A stretch of DNA of 14,019 bases from an uncultured Flavobacteriales bacterium (GTDB lineage: Bacteria; Bacteroidota; Bacteroidia; Flavobacteriales_D; Sanyastnellaceae), in the NCBI GenBank assembly GCA_937897625.1, contig CALCNZ010000424.1:1-14019 (forward strand). The letters are read 5' to 3'. A program made the position numbers and the translations under genes. Under the pieces are notes generated by a model that did no database searches, had not been told where the DNA came from, and was given only the letters and a program-made list of their open reading frames with translations. Below, one piece after another: positions 12,459 to 14,019 of the stretch (the first letter of the stretch is position 1; each line of letters starts with the position of its first letter).

Positions 12459-13853
12459 TTAGAACCGCGAAGAAAAGGTAATGCCTAATCGTCCATTTTT
12501 AATTTGAAGTCCGGTGTTTTCAATGTTTCCAACGCCATAGGTTATTGAAACAGATCCGTTTTCTTGCTGAAATCGAAATCCAATTCCCGCGTCGTAATAG
12601 GTTTTCTCTACGGGTGCTTTTACAAAAGCTACGTCTGTGAAGATGTAGGATTGAATGTCTTGTCCAAGCGCTACTCCGAAATCGCCATTGAACATAGCAA
12701 ATTGGGAAGCGTAGATGCTTTCTTCAATGAACGCACGCAGGTTTTTTGTTCCGCCTAAACGTGAAATTTCATTGTTGAAAAGAGAATCGCTGAAAATAGC
12801 GTTCGCCTCAAGGTTCAGGTTGGTGAAGAGAAGTTTATTCAAATTAAATTTTGAATAAACCTTGCCGCGTAAGACAAACATTTTTTTTACTGAATGGCTT
12901 GATTCGTATTGAATGGAACGGTTCCCGGCTTGACCTTCAATTAAAAAATTCAGTGCGTTAGCGGCATTGCTGTATTTGGAATAGCGCAGGGAGTATGATT
13001 TGTGTTGCGTGTTTCCGTAGGTGGAAGAGGAGTGGAAGTGTGTGTTCGTAGATCGGTTTACTGCTGCTGAAAAGCCATTCAAATCGTTCATTTTCGTTAA
13101 CAACCGCAAGGATAGGTCTGTGGAAGAAAAAGTAGAATCGCGAAGAAAGGATGAGAATTCAAATTGAAAACCAACGGGCAATCCGGCGGTAAACGGACTG
13201 CCTAATTTGAAGGACAAACTTTGGCTTTTAGGTTGAGGCCTTTTCCAATGAAATTCAATAACCTCGGCTTGTCGAAGCGCATTGGAGAGTTCAAGGTCAA
13301 TGTTTCCAGTTAAGATCGATTGGTTGGAGTTTGGTTTGGGCTGAAGGGCAATGAGTGCTCCTATGACGTTGTTTTTTTTGCGTTCTGTTTTTAACGCAAT
13401 GCTGAACGATTCGCTGTGCATGCGAATGGAAACCTGAGCATTGGGTTTCAGAAAAGAAATTTGGTTCATTGCTGCTTCGATGCTCCTAATTTTATCGGTG
13501 CTGAAAGGCTGCCCGGGTTTGTAGTTGATGCATCTTTCAAGCGTTTTTTTATTGAACAAACTGTTGGAAGTAATGAGCGTGTCGAACACAACGAACTTCC
13601 CCAAAGAAATGTTCCAAACGAAAGTGAAAGGTTCGTTCTCTACCAGGGTGTCTAATTCAATTTGCGCATACGGATACCCCTTGTTGTTGAGCCATTGCAA
13701 TAACTCATTGGGATTTTTGTTCTTAGGAATAGGAAATCCGAGGTCGGTGTATTTGTTCGCGGGCCTCGAGGGTTGAGCATTGGCAAGGCCTATACCCGAA
13801 GTGAGAAGCAGGAGGACAATTCGTACAATGATATGTTGATAACTGCTTCTCAA
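12459..13853 (-). CDS. Omp85-superfamily-like outer-membrane protein with a short POTRA-like region
   Basis: The protein has 464 residues. A signal peptide of about 27 residues ends GLANAQ. Residues about 45-140 resemble one or two POTRA-type modules: a turn at LLQWLNNKGYPYAQIEL, then GKFVVFDTLITSNSLFNKKTLERC and PFSTDKIRSIEAAMNQ. From about 150 to the end it is alternating beta-strand sequence. LGGTKNLRAFIEES (L372-F375) matches the R-G-F-type loop-6 motif of BamA/TamA/FhaC barrels, with Ala in place of the usual Gly. The last residue is Phe, as expected for a barrel substrate of BamA. BamA and TamA have 3-5 POTRA domains, so this is a reduced version; it could help insert or export outer-membrane proteins. 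The start must be TTG: a TAA lies seven codons upstream, and no ATG occurs before the signal peptide core. rmuC begins 53 bases downstream. Confidence 0.75.
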   Translation of the reverse strand: MRSSYQHIIVRIVLLLLTSGIGLANAQPSRPANKYTDLGFPIPKNKNPNELLQWLNNKGYPYAQIELDTLVENEPFTFVWNISLGKFVVFDTLITSNSLFNKKTLERCINYKPGQPFSTDKIRSIEAAMNQISFLKPNAQVSIRMHSESFSIALKTERKKNNVIGALIALQPKPNSNQSILTGNIDLELSNALRQAEVIEFHWKRPQPKSQSLSFKLGSPFTAGLPVGFQFEFSSFLRDSTFSSTDLSLRLLTKMNDLNGFSAAVNRSTNTHFHSSSTYGNTQHKSYSLRYSKYSNAANALNFLIEGQAGNRSIQYESSHSVKKMFVLRGKVYSKFNLNKLLFTNLNLEANAIFSDSLFNNEISRLGGTKNLRAFIEESIYASQFAMFNGDFGVALGQDIQSYIFTDVAFVKAPVEKTYYDAGIGFRFQQENGSVSITYGVGNIENTGLQIKNGRLGITFSSRF

Positions 13854-13882
13854 GAATGGGGATAATTAGCTCTTGTTTGAAT

Positions 13883-13890
13883 TAATTTTG
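13883..13890 (+). promoter_or_regulatory. -7 box (TAATTTTG) for the final lipoprotein gene
   Basis: TAATTTTG matches TAnnTTTG exactly, 8 bases before an ATG at 13899 and 17 before the in-frame ATG at 13908. The preceding gene is divergent, so a promoter is required in this 45-base gap. No well-spaced TTG is present. Confidence 0.5.
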
Positions 13891-13907
13891 AAACTCAAAT
13901 GAATACC

Positions 13908-14019
13908 ATGAAGAAATCTGCACGCGTTTTATTTTTTGTTTTACTTGGACTAGGAATTTTTAGTGTTCAATCTTGTAAGAAGAAACACGAGAAGTGTTCT
14001 GCTTACGACCAAGTTTCTC
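13908..14019 (+). CDS. Putative lipoprotein, 3'-truncated by the window edge
   Basis: The frame is open from ATG 13908 (MKKSARVLFFVLLGLG) to the end of the window, 37 codons. An in-frame ATG at 13899 would add three residues. The signal peptide has a basic n-region, a hydrophobic core and the lipobox SVQSC, with C23 as the lipidated residue. It is followed by KKKHEKCSAYDQV, a basic start with a second cysteine that resembles small Bacteroidota lipoproteins beginning C-K-K-K. Too little is present to assign a family. Confidence 0.7.
   Translation, partial: MKKSARVLFFVLLGLGIFSVQSCKKKHEKCSAYDQVS

Overview
The window looks like an ordinary chromosomal stretch from a member of the Bacteroidota, most likely the order Flavobacteriales. 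The support is a set of Bacteroidota hallmarks: a GWxTD-domain lipoprotein, an OmpP1/FadL-type porin, short lipoproteins with S-S-C or A-S-C lipoboxes, signal peptides ending in A-Q or S-Q, start codons with no Shine-Dalgarno sequence, a tRNA with no encoded CCA, and several TAnnTTTG-type -7 promoter boxes. I see no phage genes, transposase, integrase, CRISPR array or defence cluster.

Layout. Positions 1-641 hold the 3' part of an outer-membrane beta-barrel gene. A tRNA-Glu(UUC) with its own promoter and a perfect 13-bp hairpin terminator follows (660-820). Positions 821-1230 carry no gene. They are packed with short repeats: a CGAATGTCTTCG tandem, eight copies of a TTACGCAGT-like word including a 44-nt module present twice, an 18-bp perfect palindrome, a 10-nt purine tandem repeat, and a hairpin flanked by 8-bp direct repeats. 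Next come a membrane lipoprotein on the minus strand (1231-1974) and, divergently, a small nine-helix UbiA-like membrane protein followed by a secreted GH29 alpha-L-fucosidase (2035-4175).

A minus-strand pair follows: prolyl-tRNA synthetase and, one base downstream, an unrecognised cytosolic protein (6331-4189). Divergent from proS is a two-gene plus-strand unit: a lipoprotein rich in Gly, Tyr, Asn, Ser and Pro, and an OmpP1/FadL-like porin whose start overlaps the lipoprotein stop by one base (6400-9101). A convergent minus-strand group then runs from 13853 to 9098: an Omp85-like barrel protein, rmuC, a GWxTD lipoprotein overlapping rmuC by 14 bases, and an RlmB-type rRNA methyltransferase. 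A divergent lipoprotein gene begins at 13908 and runs off the window.

Functionally the window mixes translation (tRNA-Glu, proS, rlmB), genome maintenance (rmuC) and envelope proteins (three predicted barrels, four lipoproteins, one inner-membrane enzyme-like protein). The genes do not form a single pathway. The least explained parts are the repeat-filled gap at 821-1230, the in-frame 36-nt duplication at the start of the porin gene, the degenerate UbiA-like protein, and -7 boxes lying four bases before the rmuC and rlmB start codons.
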